NCBI GenBank assembly: GCA_029204225.1
Contig: CM055112.1
Span: 28,161,746-28,225,745 of the forward strand
Reading direction: 5' to 3'
Origin: Diphasiastrum complanatum
Lineage: Eukaryota > Streptophyta > Lycopodiopsida > Lycopodiales > Lycopodiaceae
DNA length: 64,000 nt
Made by a program: the position numbers and the translations under genes. Under the pieces are notes generated by a model. That model made no database searches. It worked only from the letters and a program-made list of their open reading frames with translations, and was not told the origin of the DNA. This document shows, piece by piece, positions 32,989 to 44,076 of the stretch (position 1 is its first letter; each line of letters begins with the position of its first letter).

Positions 32989-33710
32989 TGTAGAGCTGTC
33001 CATAAAAGTCTGCCAACGAGCAGAACACAACGACTGAGGTGAGCGTCAGGCCGCCAACGAGCGAGACACTGAATGACTCACCCGAAAACGTAAAACAAAA
33101 AATACAATTGTTCTCTTCTCCACCTCTTCTTTGTCGTGTCGTCTTCTCGATTGATTCTATCATGATCTGTGATCTGTAGTCGCTTGCTTAGGTTCTTGGA
33201 AAAACAAAATAGAAACGAAAAGCCGAAATTTCGCTACATGGTATCAGAGCCACAGGTTATCGCTACATGATATCCGAGCAGTGATTCTCTAAGACAACAC
33301 AATATGGCTACAACGATCCAGACGAGAATAGCAATCAGTCTTGATGGCAAAAACTACAGAGTATGGAAATTCAAAATCAAAACACTTCTGAAGGGTGAAT
33401 GCATCTTGTTGGTGATCGAACTCACAGAGGTGCAGCCTCCAGAGGAAGCCCCAAGGAGAGCTGAGTGGATCAGAAAAGATGAACGTGCAATGGCGATCAT
33501 CGTTTCATCCATCAACGAAGAAATACTCATGCAGATTGAAGACTGTGAGAGCAGAAGTACGAAGTGAGGACTGCCGCTTCGGTGATGCACCTTCATAATC
33601 AGCTGCAATCTATACCTTGGGATGGCAACTGGTTGGATCAGCATGTTGAGAAGATCAGAACGATCTTCGCTCAACTCGCTGCATTTGGGCAGGAACACCT
33701 GCTGGATTTA
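32989..33710 (+). mobile_element. Copia 5' end: LTR end, primer site and partial gag
   Basis: TGGTATCAGAGCC at 33239-33251 is a perfect Copia primer site directly after CTACA (33234-33238), a credible LTR end. If the LTR begins with TGTAG at about 32989 it is only 250 bp long, which is uncertain. An ATG at 33304 opens a gag frame, MATTIQTRIAISLDGKNYRVWKFKIKTLL, a typical DUF4219/UBN2 start. The gag frame shifts near 33567 and continues to about 33710 (WDGNWLDQHVEKIRTIFAQLAA), where the element is cut. Confidence 0.7.
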
Positions 33711-33939
33711 TCTCCTTTACTCTCCTAAATCCTATTTTAATTTGCCTCCATTTTACTCATGAGAATGCGACTGTCTACATAATACAAGTAAATTTCCACA
33801 ACCAAAAAAAGCGAAAAATGCAACACTATTTTTACACGTGATTTGTGACACGCCAAAAAGATGACACTACCCTACAAATGTCGAAGGTGCCCTAATGGAA
33901 AAGCGAAGACACCCTGTAAATCAAATTTTGAGGCATTTG

Positions 33940-35238
33940 TCAAATAGTGTCCACTTGGGATGCTTCACTATTTCTTACATCAATTTTACATGTAAAAATG
34001 TGACTAGAACATGAAGAATCAAATAGAATGTAAATGAAATGATTCCACCATGCTTCCAACTCTGAACTCTCTGGAAAAATACAGCAAACAAACAATAAAT
34101 GTGAGTGATCAACTTTTGCTTGCATGTCTCCTCCTCCTTTGTCCTTTGTTGCCTTGTATCCACCATGATACTCCATGAATGAGCCTCCATCTTCATCTTG
34201 CCACAAGAAACCATCAAACCTTGGAAATACATGAGTAGGTGAGTAAATTAATGATGCAAATCCAGCACCACATGACTCCATAAACCAAGTAGTTTGCACT
34301 AGTCCAACTTCAAGATCTACTTGACACAAGAAAATGACCATGAATTCACCAAAAATTGACAATCTCCAAGTATTGGCACCAAGTAGCTCAACACTTGAGA
34401 ACTTAGCCATGGATGAGTGACATAATGAACCTCCAATAGCTTCATTTTCATCAACAAAATCAGCCAAGAATGCTAGTACAAATCCAACATCAAAACAATG
34501 CTCACCAATGTAGCTAGTTTTACCATATCTTGACAATTTGCACACATCCACATGAAATTGCTCAAACATGAGATAGAACAAGTAAAGTAAACTTGAACAA
34601 CACTTCATTGCTGCTCCTTTGACCTTACTTGAGTCTTCAATATGCTGTAAAAATAGATCCATAACACCTTTGCCAATTACCTCTCCTTTGATGCTCTTGA
34701 CTAGCTCCAAATTGCCAACTTCCCTTTTGACTAGTTGAAGCGCTTTGAGATCAACCTCTTGATTTTTAACTTGACCATCAAAGTCATTGAACAAAATTTG
34801 TTTTCCAGATCCATTACTTGATTTTACAGCAAGATAACATCCATCCACTTGCATAGCTCCATGTACACAAGAAGATCCTCCAAAAAATGTTCCACTCTTC
34901 ATAAGAGATCGATACTCAAGATCCATTGCTTGGATCCACTCCTCTTCTTTCCTTGCTTGATCTACACTTGTAGGATCATCCAAAGAGGTTAGGAAAGCAA
35001 CATAATTTCCAGAAACTACTTGCTTACCCTTTTGATCATATGTGAGCCTTGAAGGTACTTGTCTTTCTCTTGATGTTCTCCTTGGCTTTTGACTTGATGA
35101 AGGTCCATCATCACCACCATCCAAAGTAGGATCCTTCTCATCAACATCAAGAATGTTAGAACCATCTACTTTACCATCAATCATGCTTGAAGACCCCTTT
35201 GGAATGTTTCCCTCATCAAAAATGATCTCTACCAACAA
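33940..35238 (-). CDS. Long chimeric Copia open frame: hinge fused to unrecognised sequence
   Basis: This uninterrupted frame of about 430 codons has no ATG at its beginning and continues integrase after a one-base shift. Residues about 1-115 are the usual hinge (acidic, SSSQKPRRTSRERQVPSRL) and the very start of reverse transcriptase (EEWIQAMDLEYRSLMKSGTF). The remaining 300 or so residues do not show DVKTAFLNG, LYGLKQAPR or YVDD and are unfamiliar: GGSSCVHGAMQVDGCYLAV, then KSIKGEVIGKGVMDLFLQHIEDSSKV, cysteine-containing hydrophobic stretches and HVFPRFDGFLWQDEDGGSFM. It could be captured host sequence, a non-autonomous element's own protein, or non-coding DNA open by chance. I assign no function. 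Confidence 0.45.
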   Translation of the reverse strand: MLVEIIFDEGNIPKGSSSMIDGKVDGSNILDVDEKDPTLDGGDDGPSSSQKPRRTSRERQVPSRLTYDQKGKQVVSGNYVAFLTSLDDPTSVDQARKEEEWIQAMDLEYRSLMKSGTFFGGSSCVHGAMQVDGCYLAVKSSNGSGKQILFNDFDGQVKNQEVDLKALQLVKREVGNLELVKSIKGEVIGKGVMDLFLQHIEDSSKVKGAAMKCCSSLLYLFYLMFEQFHVDVCKLSRYGKTSYIGEHCFDVGFVLAFLADFVDENEAIGGSLCHSSMAKFSSVELLGANTWRLSIFGEFMVIFLCQVDLEVGLVQTTWFMESCGAGFASLIYSPTHVFPRFDGFLWQDEDGGSFMEYHGGYKATKDKGGGDMQAKVDHSHLLFVCCIFPESSELEAWWNHFIYILFDSSCSSHIFTCKIDVRNSEASQVDTI

Positions 35239-35755
35239 TCACTTTGTTAGTAGAAGGAATGTAAACCTTGTAGGCTTTACTCACCTCACTATATCCAACA
35301 AAAATACCTCTTCTTGAAGATGGATCCTCCTTGGTCCTATCATCAAGAGTAATGTTGACATAGCATGTGCATCCAAAGGTTCTTAGAAAGTTGACACTCG
35401 GCCTCCTCTTGAATAGCATCTCAAAAGGTGCCCTTCCATCCAAAATAGCACTCGGCCACCTATTGCACAAGAAATTGGCACACAACAAAGCTTGATCCCA
35501 AAATGGTTTGTCAAGATTAGCACTTAACCTCATAGCTTTAGCACTTTCACATAAAGTTCTATTCTTCCTTTCAGCCACTCCATTTTGTTGTGGGGTCCTT
35601 GATGTTGTATACTCCCTCTTGATCCCATGCTCATCACAAAAGGCCTTGAACTTGTTAGATATGTACTCACCACCATTGTCACCTCTCAAGCACTTGATCT
35701 TTGCGGAGAATTGATTCTCCCTTGCATTCTTGAACTTGACAAAGACATCGGACAC
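35216..35755 (-). pseudogene. Copia-E integrase, 5' truncated
   Basis: The open stretch encodes LRGDNGGEYISNKF (second aspartate region), TPQQNGVAERKNRTL (catalytic glutamate), SANLDKPFWDQALLCANFLCNR, LRTFGCTCYVNI and GIFVGYSEVSKAYKVYIPSTNKVIVGRDHF. These are intact Copia integrase landmarks. The first aspartate and zinc site are lost to the truncation at about 35760. The frame ends at a T5 run (A5 on the plus strand, about 35217-35221), where one extra base shifts it into the long downstream frame. Confidence 0.85.
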
Positions 35756-35761
35756 AGTAGA

Positions 35762-37033
35762 GTTTGCGAGAGTTAGTTCATAATTTAAGTGTCTGTGCGA
35801 GAGTTCCCAGTGGAAAAAAGACGGGAAAATACCAAAGAACCCTTGGAAACACTAGAATTTTCAGTTCTAGTGGTCAAGAACCCTCGCAGAGATTTCGATA
35901 CAGCCTTTTGCCCTTTTAACCCCCAGATTGTCCAACAAAAGAGGAGTCCTTATCAGACTTCTTATCCATATCATCAAGGGGCACCAAATGCGGTATCGAA
36001 GTATGGCGCGCTGATTAATCAACAATGCATGGCCTTACCTGCACCACCAAAGCTAGTTAATCAACAAGTGGCCCACGTAAACTTGATAGCAGCAGAATCA
36101 GAGATGCCAGCACCACCTCAACTTGAGCAGCAGTAATGGTATGGGCTGGATGACCCATATATGGATCCTACCATAAATGAATATATTGCAGCCTATACAG
36201 CTCAAACTTAGCATCAAGGCAGAAGAAATTATGGCTGCTATGGATACGGCAAAGGACACAGAATTGTTTAATGTCCTTACAAGGGACAATATACATCCTT
36301 CTGTCAGGAATGCGGTTATGGACACTACTTCAAGAACTTTCCATTAAGACTTGGGACCAACGCGCCATTGAGCTTCATTGCAATGCAATGAGCAACAGTT
36401 CCAGTGGGGATGGCACCAGAAAAGCAACATTTCCATGCCCCTGTGTTAGCCATCACACGAGCACAGAAGAGGAAGGAAGTAACTCCCTCACCACCACCAT
36501 CGGTCACTGATGACCAACCCTCAACTTCAGCGCCATATCTGAATGTGAGGGAAGAAAGGAGACAGTACCAAAAGATACGGCATTGGGTACAGAGAGCACA
36601 AGTGGAGAAAAAAGAGCAAGAAAAGGCCAACCTTACGAAACCTCCTACTGATGAAGAACCGAAACCATGAACGGGCTCACCACCGCGCACTGATCAGAAT
36701 GACTGGTTGCATCATCATGAACCACATTTCCACATGGTGGAGCCTAAGGGACCATGCACTGAAATGCTCACAAGCCTGCTGGCAAGCCGTGTTAGTTTAC
36801 CTCTCAGAGAATTACTGCGTATTGCGACACAAGCTAAACGTCTTATGGCTGAATGGGCCAAAACAGACGCGAAACCAGTAGGGCCAGAGCCCATATATTG
36901 TACGGGCTACGATGAGACAAGTAACGTCCTCCATATCGAGGCAACGTGGGAGAGTGAGGAACACAACAACACTCTACCAATCAAACACAAGAGATTCGAG
37001 GACGAGGCAGCAGTGGTAGATGGAAAATCAGGT
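35762..37033 (+). pseudogene. Gypsy-C gag and start of protease (5' part of a split element)
   Basis: A chain of frames broken by stops encodes a proline- and glutamine-rich gag tail (QKRSPYQTSYPYHQGAPN, LPAPPKLVNQQ), a degenerate knuckle-like CQECGYGHYFKNF with the last cysteine gone, ITRAQKRKEVTPSP, and SLPLRELLRIATQAKRLMAEWAKT. The frame ends within protease: VVDGKSG lies just before the insertion at 37034. The continuation is at 41461. The left end abuts truncated Copia-E integrase at about 35760. This Gypsy lineage is not obviously the one at 13281. Confidence 0.7.
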
Positions 37034-38850
37034 TGTGGTGACCTGGTTTCAGCAATTTGTTAATGATTTCAGTTTTTTATCGCTAAATCTTAAGTCTTTG
37101 CTTTGTCGTTGTGTATAGCCTAATCATAAGTTGCATTCAGTGGGGTACGGCTTAAATTTGTTTTGTGGCATTAAGGCAGCCCTTTTACCACTTATGAATT
37201 TGGCATATGACTGTGCCTAGTCGTTGCTCTTTTAAGTTATAAAAGTCATTGGTTTAAGAAGGCATGAACCTTCATCAAGTTGTTCTTAAGGTTAGTCATA
37301 TTCTAAAGCCCAATCGACATTCTCACATTATTTGGCTTTGTGTGAGAGTCAAGTTTCAATGGTAGTTTTAGCGGCTGACTATAACCCATCATCTTCGCAT
37401 TTCCTAAGGGCAACTGCTATTTTCAAAGGCAAGGCACTACAGATCTGAAGGGCCATTGTCGCACTATTCGGGATTTTCGGAGCCTCGTTCATTCTTTAGT
37501 GCCTACCTCAAAGCACCTCCATGCAGCTAGAGCCTCCCATCTTCGCATTTCTTAAGGACAGTTGTCGCACTTCTTAAAGGCAACTTCGCACTTCTTCAAG
37601 GGACCTTCGCACTTCTTCTCTCTCTCTTTGCATTTTCTCAGAGCAGTGAAGAGAGGTTCTTCTGCACGTAAGTTAGAAGGCATCAAGCCACAAATGCACC
37701 TCCAGCCATCTCGGGCATCAATCGTAGTGTTTTCTAGTAAGACCAGCGAAGGCAGCGCCCTCTTCCTCTCATGCAGGTCAGCAGGCGGTTTTCTTCTAGG
37801 ACAACAACTGAGCAGACAGTTCACACACCTTCCAGAAATAGTTTTGCATATTCAAAGACAGCTTGCAGATGGCCAGCGACCCTCATTCATTCTTCATACG
37901 GCTGTTTTCCTTGCTCAAGGCAGCAACCTTGCATTCCAACTATCGGCTATTTGTTGGCAGCATTCCATTGGCTCATGGGCAGTCATTTCCAGATGACAAA
38001 TATTTATTTGCTCTCTCTTTGCAGACAGATATCAAAGCCCACAGTCTCTAGCACGGATCTCTCTGGCTATATTATGCCAGTCTTATGCCATTGTAATTCA
38101 TTCAGACACAATGTAGAACAGAGGCTCAGAAGCTCTGTTGGTGCTTTAATGTAGATTTACTGCTTTTGTTATTCATCTACAAGATTAGAACCTTTGTGTT
38201 CTCAGATTCTTGTATAGAGGTGTAGCAACCCCTCTTCTTTGTAGTGTCTAGACTGTAATGAATATATCTTTGTACTCTGCAAATGGTGAATACAGATAAT
38301 GTAAATCTGAGTGTCTATAATCACACAAAACTTGTTTCTACTGTGAATACCTTCTGTGCTTTTCATGGTGATTCATTTTGGTAATAGAAAATTTATGGCA
38401 ATGTATTGCTTATGCCTATACATAGTGTTTGGACTGGGATTGTCTAGTGAAGTGCCTCTAGCCTTCAATCTTGTGATTTGCACAGATCATAGGAGTTAGA
38501 TTCTTGATAAGCTACTTTCAAGATAACGGAAACACTGTGTGGCTTTCCCTTTTGCCGAAGTATTTGCTTTCTTGAGTTCACTCCCATTTGAATCTGAAAA
38601 CCATAATGAAGTATTCAGTAGTTTTCTCCTGGGTGTTTGTTTTCTTTATACAGTTGTACTGGCAGCCCCTTCTGGAAACATTTGTTGATGACCAGTTTGC
38701 AATCACTTCTCCTCTCCACTCCATTCCTTCTTAGTTATTTCTGGTTTTGCACTAATAATGACAATATTAGCCTTTTTATTGCTCTCTAGTAGGAACGATA
38801 CCCGTTTATACTACAAATATCAATCATTTTGTTGTTGGTATGCCACGACA
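37034..38850 (+). repeat. 5' LTR of the LARD-like element
   Basis: It starts TGTGGTGACC and ends GCCACGACA. It contains, near 37545-37625, a short minisatellite of TTCGCACTTCTT units with AAAGG spacers, then a CT-rich stretch. TTATAAAAG near 37236 could act as a TATA box. Confidence 0.92.
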
Positions 38851-38861
38851 TATACCAATTT

Positions 38862-38879
38862 TGGCGCCGTTGCCGGGGA
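38862..38879 (+). other. Primer-binding site, tRNA-Asp type
   Basis: TGGCGCCGTTGCCGGGGA is complementary over 18 bases to the 3' end of plant aspartate tRNA, the primer used by Athila/Tat-type Gypsy elements. It begins 11 bases after the LTR end. This ties the non-coding element to Gypsy and not to Copia partners. Confidence 0.88.
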
Positions 38880-39607
38880 GCAATGCCAAATAGGATGTTC
38901 TGTCATTATTCTAATTTTTGTTTGTATTTTTCAGATTCACAGGTTACTGTTCTGGTCCTTCAAGCATTTCAGAAGAGAAACAGTGAAATCTGAGTTTCGC
39001 CCACCCTGACTCATCATTTCACTTTTGATTTTCTATTTTCGATTTTTTGTAGAGTTCCTAAAATTATTTACAGTTTGTAAAATGTGTTAAGTTCTTGTTA
39101 TGTACAGTCTAAAGATTCAGTTGTTATGTCCAATAATCTCTTGGTTTTCCGTAAGCAAATTTTGATTCATGCTTTTCCAAGAGACGGTTCTATTCTATTT
39201 TGTTTTGGTTCTCTATTTACAGGATCTTCAAGCTAAAATAAAAGCCTGTTCTAAGGCTTTGGTGCTGTCCGAGATGTGTCGATGTTGTCTAAAGACTGTT
39301 GCTGACAAATGCTGATCTTTCTATGCTCTGTTCATAGTTAACAACTTGTCGGTGCCGCTGTCCGAAATCACATAATTTTTATGATGCAAAGCCAAGCTTT
39401 TATAGTTGATTTTCCATTTTACATCTGCTCATAACCATGTCGAAAGGTGTTGACTTTTGAAAGTAATATATGCTAAAGTTTTATTTGTTAAAACTTGTAC
39501 AATCAATGCTTTGGCTTGTCAAAGGCTGCTGACTGTGGCAAGTCAGATTCTCTTCAAAGCTTCAACACTGGTTCCTATTCTCAGTGTTTGCGAGCCACTG
39601 CACACTT
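38880..39607. other. Interior of the LARD-like element
   Basis: About 730 bp of AT-rich DNA with no frame of note. It presumably carries packaging information only. Confidence 0.7.
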
Positions 39608-39620
39608 GAGGAAGGGAATA
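39608..39620 (+). other. Polypurine tract of the LARD-like element
   Basis: The purine run GAGGAAGGGAA directly precedes the 3' LTR, as needed to prime second-strand synthesis. Confidence 0.75.
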
Positions 39621-41455
39621 TGTGGTGACCTGGTTTTAACAATTTGTTAATGATTTCGGCTTTCTATCGCTAAATCTTAAGCCTTTGCTTTGTCGTTGTG
39701 TATAGCCTAATCATAAGTTGCATTCAGTAGGGTACGACTTAAATTCATTTTGTGGCATTAAGGCAGCCCTTTTACTACTTCTGAATTTGGCATATGGTTG
39801 TGCCTAGTCGTTGCTCTTTTAAGTTATAAAAGTCATTGGTTTAAGAAGGCACGAACCTTCGTCAAGCTGTTTTTAAAAGGTTATAGTCATATTCTAAAGC
39901 CCAGTTGACATTCTCGCATTATTCGGCTTTGTGTGAGAGTCAAGTTTCAATGGCAATTTTAGCGGCTGACTATAACCCGTCATCTTTGCATTTCCTAAGG
40001 GCAAACTGCTATTTTCAAAGGCAAGGCACTACAGATCTGAAGGGCCATTGTCGCACATTTCACACTATTCGAGATTTTCGGAGCCTCGTTCATTCTTTAG
40101 TGCCTACCTCGGAGCACCTCCACGCAGCCAGAGCCTCCCACCTTCGCATTTCTTAAGGACAGTTGTCGCACTTCTTAAAGACAGCTTCGCACTTCTTCAA
40201 GGGCAACCTTCGCACTTCTTCTCTCTCTCTCTTTGCATTTTCTCAGGGCAGCGAAGAGAAGTTCTTCTCCACGTAAGTTAGAAGGCAGCAAGCCACAAAT
40301 GCACCTCAAGCCATCTCAGGCATCAATCGCAGGATTTTCTAGTAAGACCAGCAATGGCAGCGCCCTCTTCCTCTCATGCAGGTCAGCAGGCGGTTTTCTT
40401 CCAGGACAACAACTGAGCAGATAGTTCACACACCTTCAAGAAATAGTTTTGTAGATTCAAAGACAGTTTGCAGATGGCCAGCGACCCTCATTCATCCTTC
40501 ATACGGCTGTTTTCCTTGCACAAGACAGCGACCTTGCATTCCGACTATCGGCTATTTGTTGGCAACATTCCATTGGCTCATGGGTAGTCATCTCCAGATG
40601 TCAGATATTTATTTGCTCTCTCTTTGCAGACAGTTATCAAAGCCCACAGTCTCTAGCATGGATCTCTCTGACTATATTATGCCAGTCTTATGTCATTGTA
40701 ATTCATTCAGACACAATGTAGAACAAAGGCTCATAAGCTCTGTTGGTGCTTTAATGTAGATTTACTGCTTTTGTTATTCATCTACAAGATCTGAACCTTT
40801 GTGTTCTCAGACTCTTGTATAAAGGTGTAGCAACCCCTCTTCTTTGTAGTGTCTAGACTGTAATGAATATATCTTTGTGCTCTGCAAATGGTGAATACAG
40901 ATAATGTAAATCTGAGTGTTCTGAATCACACACAACTTGTTTCTACTGTAAATACCTTTTGTGCTTTTCATGGTGATTCATTTTGGTAATAGAAAGTTTA
41001 TGGCAATGTATTGTTTGTGCCTATACACAGTGTTTGGACTGGAATTGTCTAGTGAAGTGTGTCTAGCCTTCAATCTTGTGATTTGCGTAGCTCATAGGAG
41101 TTAGATTCATGATAAGATACTTTCAAGATAACGGAAACATTGTGTGGCTTTCCCTTTTGCCGAAGTATTTGCTTTTTTGAGTTCACTCCCATTGGAATCT
41201 GAAAACCATAATGAAGTATTCAGTATTTTTCTCCTGGGTGTTTGTTTTCTTTATACGAATGTAGTGGCAGCCCCTTGTGGAAACATCTATCGATGACCAG
41301 TTTGCAATCACTTCTCCTCTCCACTCCATTCATTCTTAGTTATTTCTGGTTTTGCACTAATAATGACAATATTAGCCTTTTTATTGCTCTCTAGTAGGAA
41401 CGATACCCGTTTATACTACAAATATCAATCATTTTGTTGTTGGTATGTCGCGACA
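39621..41455 (+). repeat. 3' LTR of the LARD-like element
   Basis: Colinear with the 5' LTR throughout, with scattered substitutions and small indels. The TTCGCACTTCTT minisatellite recurs at about 40143-40222. It ends TGTCGCGACA before the duplication CAGGT. Confidence 0.92.
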
Positions 41456-41460
41456 CAGGT

Positions 41461-42647
41461 GTCAATTTGATCTCTACTACTTTGTATCAAAAGTGGGGTT
41501 TATAAGGATTGAAGCCAGCAAAATTCGCCATCAAGCTAGTGGATCAATCCTGTGTAAAACCAAGGGGTGTGGTTGCCAATATCCTTGTAAAAATAACAGG
41601 CATGCAATTTGTGAGCACTTTTGTAGTGATGGACATACCAAAGTCCCCATCTGCATATCGTGTTTTACTAGGAAGGCCATGGTTGAGGACTGCGCAAGTA
41701 GTATACAACTGGAGTTCAAGGAAACTCACCTTTGAGAATAGAGAACATGCTATAATGGTTGATCCAACCACATGGGCGATGAAACCTATTGCACCCAAGG
41801 CTGATGACAGATTATCCATGATAGATCATACGATCAATCGCCCAAGGCAAGCACGATTCAGAGATAGATGTCCTGATATGGACGGATGCATTAGCAACGA
41901 TTGACTGCCAAGCATGTCAATATGAATCGGATCCTGAACCCAACACATCTTCACCCAAGTGTTACACCATGGACACACCAATTACATTTGGAGTGAATAT
42001 GATAAACTTAGCATGGATGCTAGCGGAATATATTGAGAACCCAGTAGACGATGATTTAGTCCCTTGGCAACATGCTTTGACTTACAACAAGGACACTGAA
42101 CTGACTGACGAGCAAGTCCTACAACACATGGACCCAGATCGCTATGGAATCAAGAGAGTATCAGCTCAACCGCCTCAAAAATCTGCTATGGCAAAAGTTT
42201 CAAGGATAGATCCACCAAGGGCACTTGCGAACAAGAAGAACCAATTGAAACAGTGCTACAATTAGGTAATCCGATGGAGTGATCTACCCAGAGAAGCTAT
42301 AGCTATAGTGGATGTTGATATTCGCAACCTTAAATGTCACACCAGTTCCGAAGAAAGACAACAAGGACAAATCCACTCATATGACAAGAAGAGGCAAGAA
42401 GAAGGTGTTGGATTCCTTGAAGCCAATCAAGATGAACTCTGATATTATGTCATCTTCTTCTCAGATGACGGAGAATCAAAAGATGACCAGTTGGGCTAAG
42501 ATCAATATGTTGAAGGAGGAATCTCGATGAGCACTAGTTCATAAGATGTGTGAGACCTTCAAGAATTATACCTTGGACGACGTGGTAATTATGATGTTGC
42601 AAGCCCAGCGATAACATGCAAAACAAGTCTTCGAGGGACCTGCGTGA
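41461..42647 (+). pseudogene. Gypsy-C protease remainder and linker
   Basis: The 3' half of the split protease: NLISTTLYQK and KPAKFAIKLVDQSCVKPRG, then NILVKITGMQFVSTFVVMDIP and YRVLLGRPWLRTAQVVYNW, the conserved distal protease. A low-similarity linker follows (PTTWAMKPIAPKADD, then frames at 41969-42265 and 42312-42530) with stops and frame changes. Such linkers precede reverse transcriptase in Athila/Tat-like elements. The segment cannot be translated as one piece. Confidence 0.75.
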
Positions 42648-43395
42648 ATGCAACCAATGAACCTTGCCAAGCCAAGTGAAGAAGAAAAGATCATGCATGT
42701 GGGGAAGCAGTTAACACCCACACAATTCAAGCGGCTACGATCATTGTTGGTAGAGTACAAGGATTGTTTTGCCTGGAATTATAGTAATCTGAAGGGCATC
42801 CCACCAATAGTAGTCCAACACACCATACCCTTGGTGGACGGAACAGTCTCCAAGGTGAGTCGTTATTACTGCTACAACCCGACTACACAGAGCTGATCAA
42901 GCAAGAGTTGCAGAAGCTGTTAGACGCTGATTTCATTTATGAAAATCGAACACACTAAATAGGTATTGTCGATAGTTATAGTACCCAAAAAGAGCGGCAA
43001 AATGTGAATCTGTGTCAATTTGAAGGCACTAAACGCAGTCACCAAAAATGATCATTTTTTTTTACTCTTTACGAAAAGTGTCCTTGACCGGGTAGCTAGA
43101 GCCGAAGCCTACAGTTTTCTGGATGGCTTCAGTGGTTACAATCAAGTGAAGATAGCACCTCAAGACCAGCATAAGACAACATTTTCCACAGAATGGAAAA
43201 CCTATGCCTATAAGGTGATGTCATTCGGACTTTGCAATGCCACCTTTCTAGCGAGTAATGCAGGCGGCATTCAAAGAGTATTTGCAGAAATTCTTGGAAA
43301 TTTTCTTGGACGATCTATGCGTGCATGGACCAAACTCTGAACACTTATCCAATCTGGAGAAGGTGCTACGAAAATGTCGCAAATTTTAGATCTCC
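42648..43395 (+). pseudogene. Gypsy-C reverse transcriptase, frameshifted
   Basis: An N-terminal part reads LTPTQFKRLRSLLVEYKDCFAWNYSNLKGIPP and HTIPLVDG. After damage it resumes with LNAVTKNDHFFL, AEAYSFLDGFSGYNQVKIAPQD (first catalytic aspartate), KTTFSTEWKTYAYKVMSFGLCNAT, and, in another frame near 43300-43325, the catalytic box FLDDLCVHG. These are standard Gypsy landmarks. Several shifts and stops make it inactive. Confidence 0.85.
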
Positions 43396-44060
43396 TTGAA
43401 TCCAGAAAAGTGTCAATTTTGGGTTACACATGGCTTGATTCTTGGCCATATAGTGTCCAGACACAGGATCGTCATAGACCTATCAAAAATCAGGATCATT
43501 GTTGATCTACCACCACCAAGAATGATCCGTGAGATTTACATCTTTATGGGTCACGCTAACTATTACAAGATTTTCATTCTAGATTTTGCGGAGTTAGCAC
43601 GACCAACTATTTTCAAACTCACAACGGATCCACATTGGAATGAGAAAGCCCTAAAGGCTTTCCAAAAGCTTAAAGATGCATTGGTTTTAGCACCAATCTT
43701 ATGCCCACCCAATTGGTCCATTAAGTTTCATGTGCATACGGACGCATCGAAGTATGCAGTTGGAGCAGTCTTAACCTAGCCACAAGAACACAAAAAGAAT
43801 TTTTTGATCCGATTTGCAAGCCGACAGCTCAGTGATACCGAAATGAATTATTCAACCACAGAGCGGGAGGCACTAGCAATGATATATGTAGTTAAGAAAT
43901 TTTGTCACTATTTGATGGCCACTCATTTTGTCTTTTATATGGACCATCAAGCCTTGCTCTATCTTGTTAACAAGACCTGCAACATAGGAAGAATCACTCG
44001 ATGGCACTTCTGTTGTTGGAGTTTGATTTTCGGATAGTGGTTCACAAGGGAAAGCCACAA
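43396..44060 (+). pseudogene. Gypsy-C RNase H region
   Basis: The frame reads NPEKCQFWVTHGLILGHIVS, then NYYKIFILDFAELARP and LKAFQKLKDALVLAPIL, and the RNase H start FHVHTDASKYAVGAVLT. After a stop at about 43780 it continues with RFASRQLSDTEMNYSTTEREALAMIYVVKKF, which contains the catalytic glutamate, and FYMDHQALLYLVNK. The domain is complete in outline but split by stops. Confidence 0.85.
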
Positions 44061-44076
44061 GGGAAAGCAACACTAC

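Larger units (their letters stand above)
33715..35760 (-). mobile_element. Copia-E: partial Copia element lacking recognisable reverse transcriptase
   Basis: On the minus strand it starts inside integrase (cut at about 35760 by Gypsy sequence), continues through the integrase C-terminus and hinge, and enters unrecognised but open sequence. A purine tract (AAGGAGGAGGAGA, about 34124-34137) followed by CATGC may mark the 3' LTR start, in which case the long frame runs on into the LTR. The left end near 33715 is not defined. Confidence 0.6.
37034..41455. mobile_element. Complete non-coding LTR retrotransposon (LARD-like), 4422 bp
   Basis: Two LTRs (37034-38850, 1817 bp; 39621-41455, 1835 bp) begin TGTGGTGACC and end CGACA, and enclose only 770 bp. 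The perfect 5-bp duplication CAGGT flanks it (37029-37033 and 41456-41460). A tRNA-Asp-type primer site and a polypurine tract stand in the correct places. Nothing in the interior resembles gag or pol. It interrupts the protease of Gypsy-C, whose frame resumes after the duplication. The LTRs differ by a few percent by eye. Non-autonomous elements with non-coding interiors are called LARDs or TRIMs; this one has unusually long LTRs for its small interior. Confidence 0.92.
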
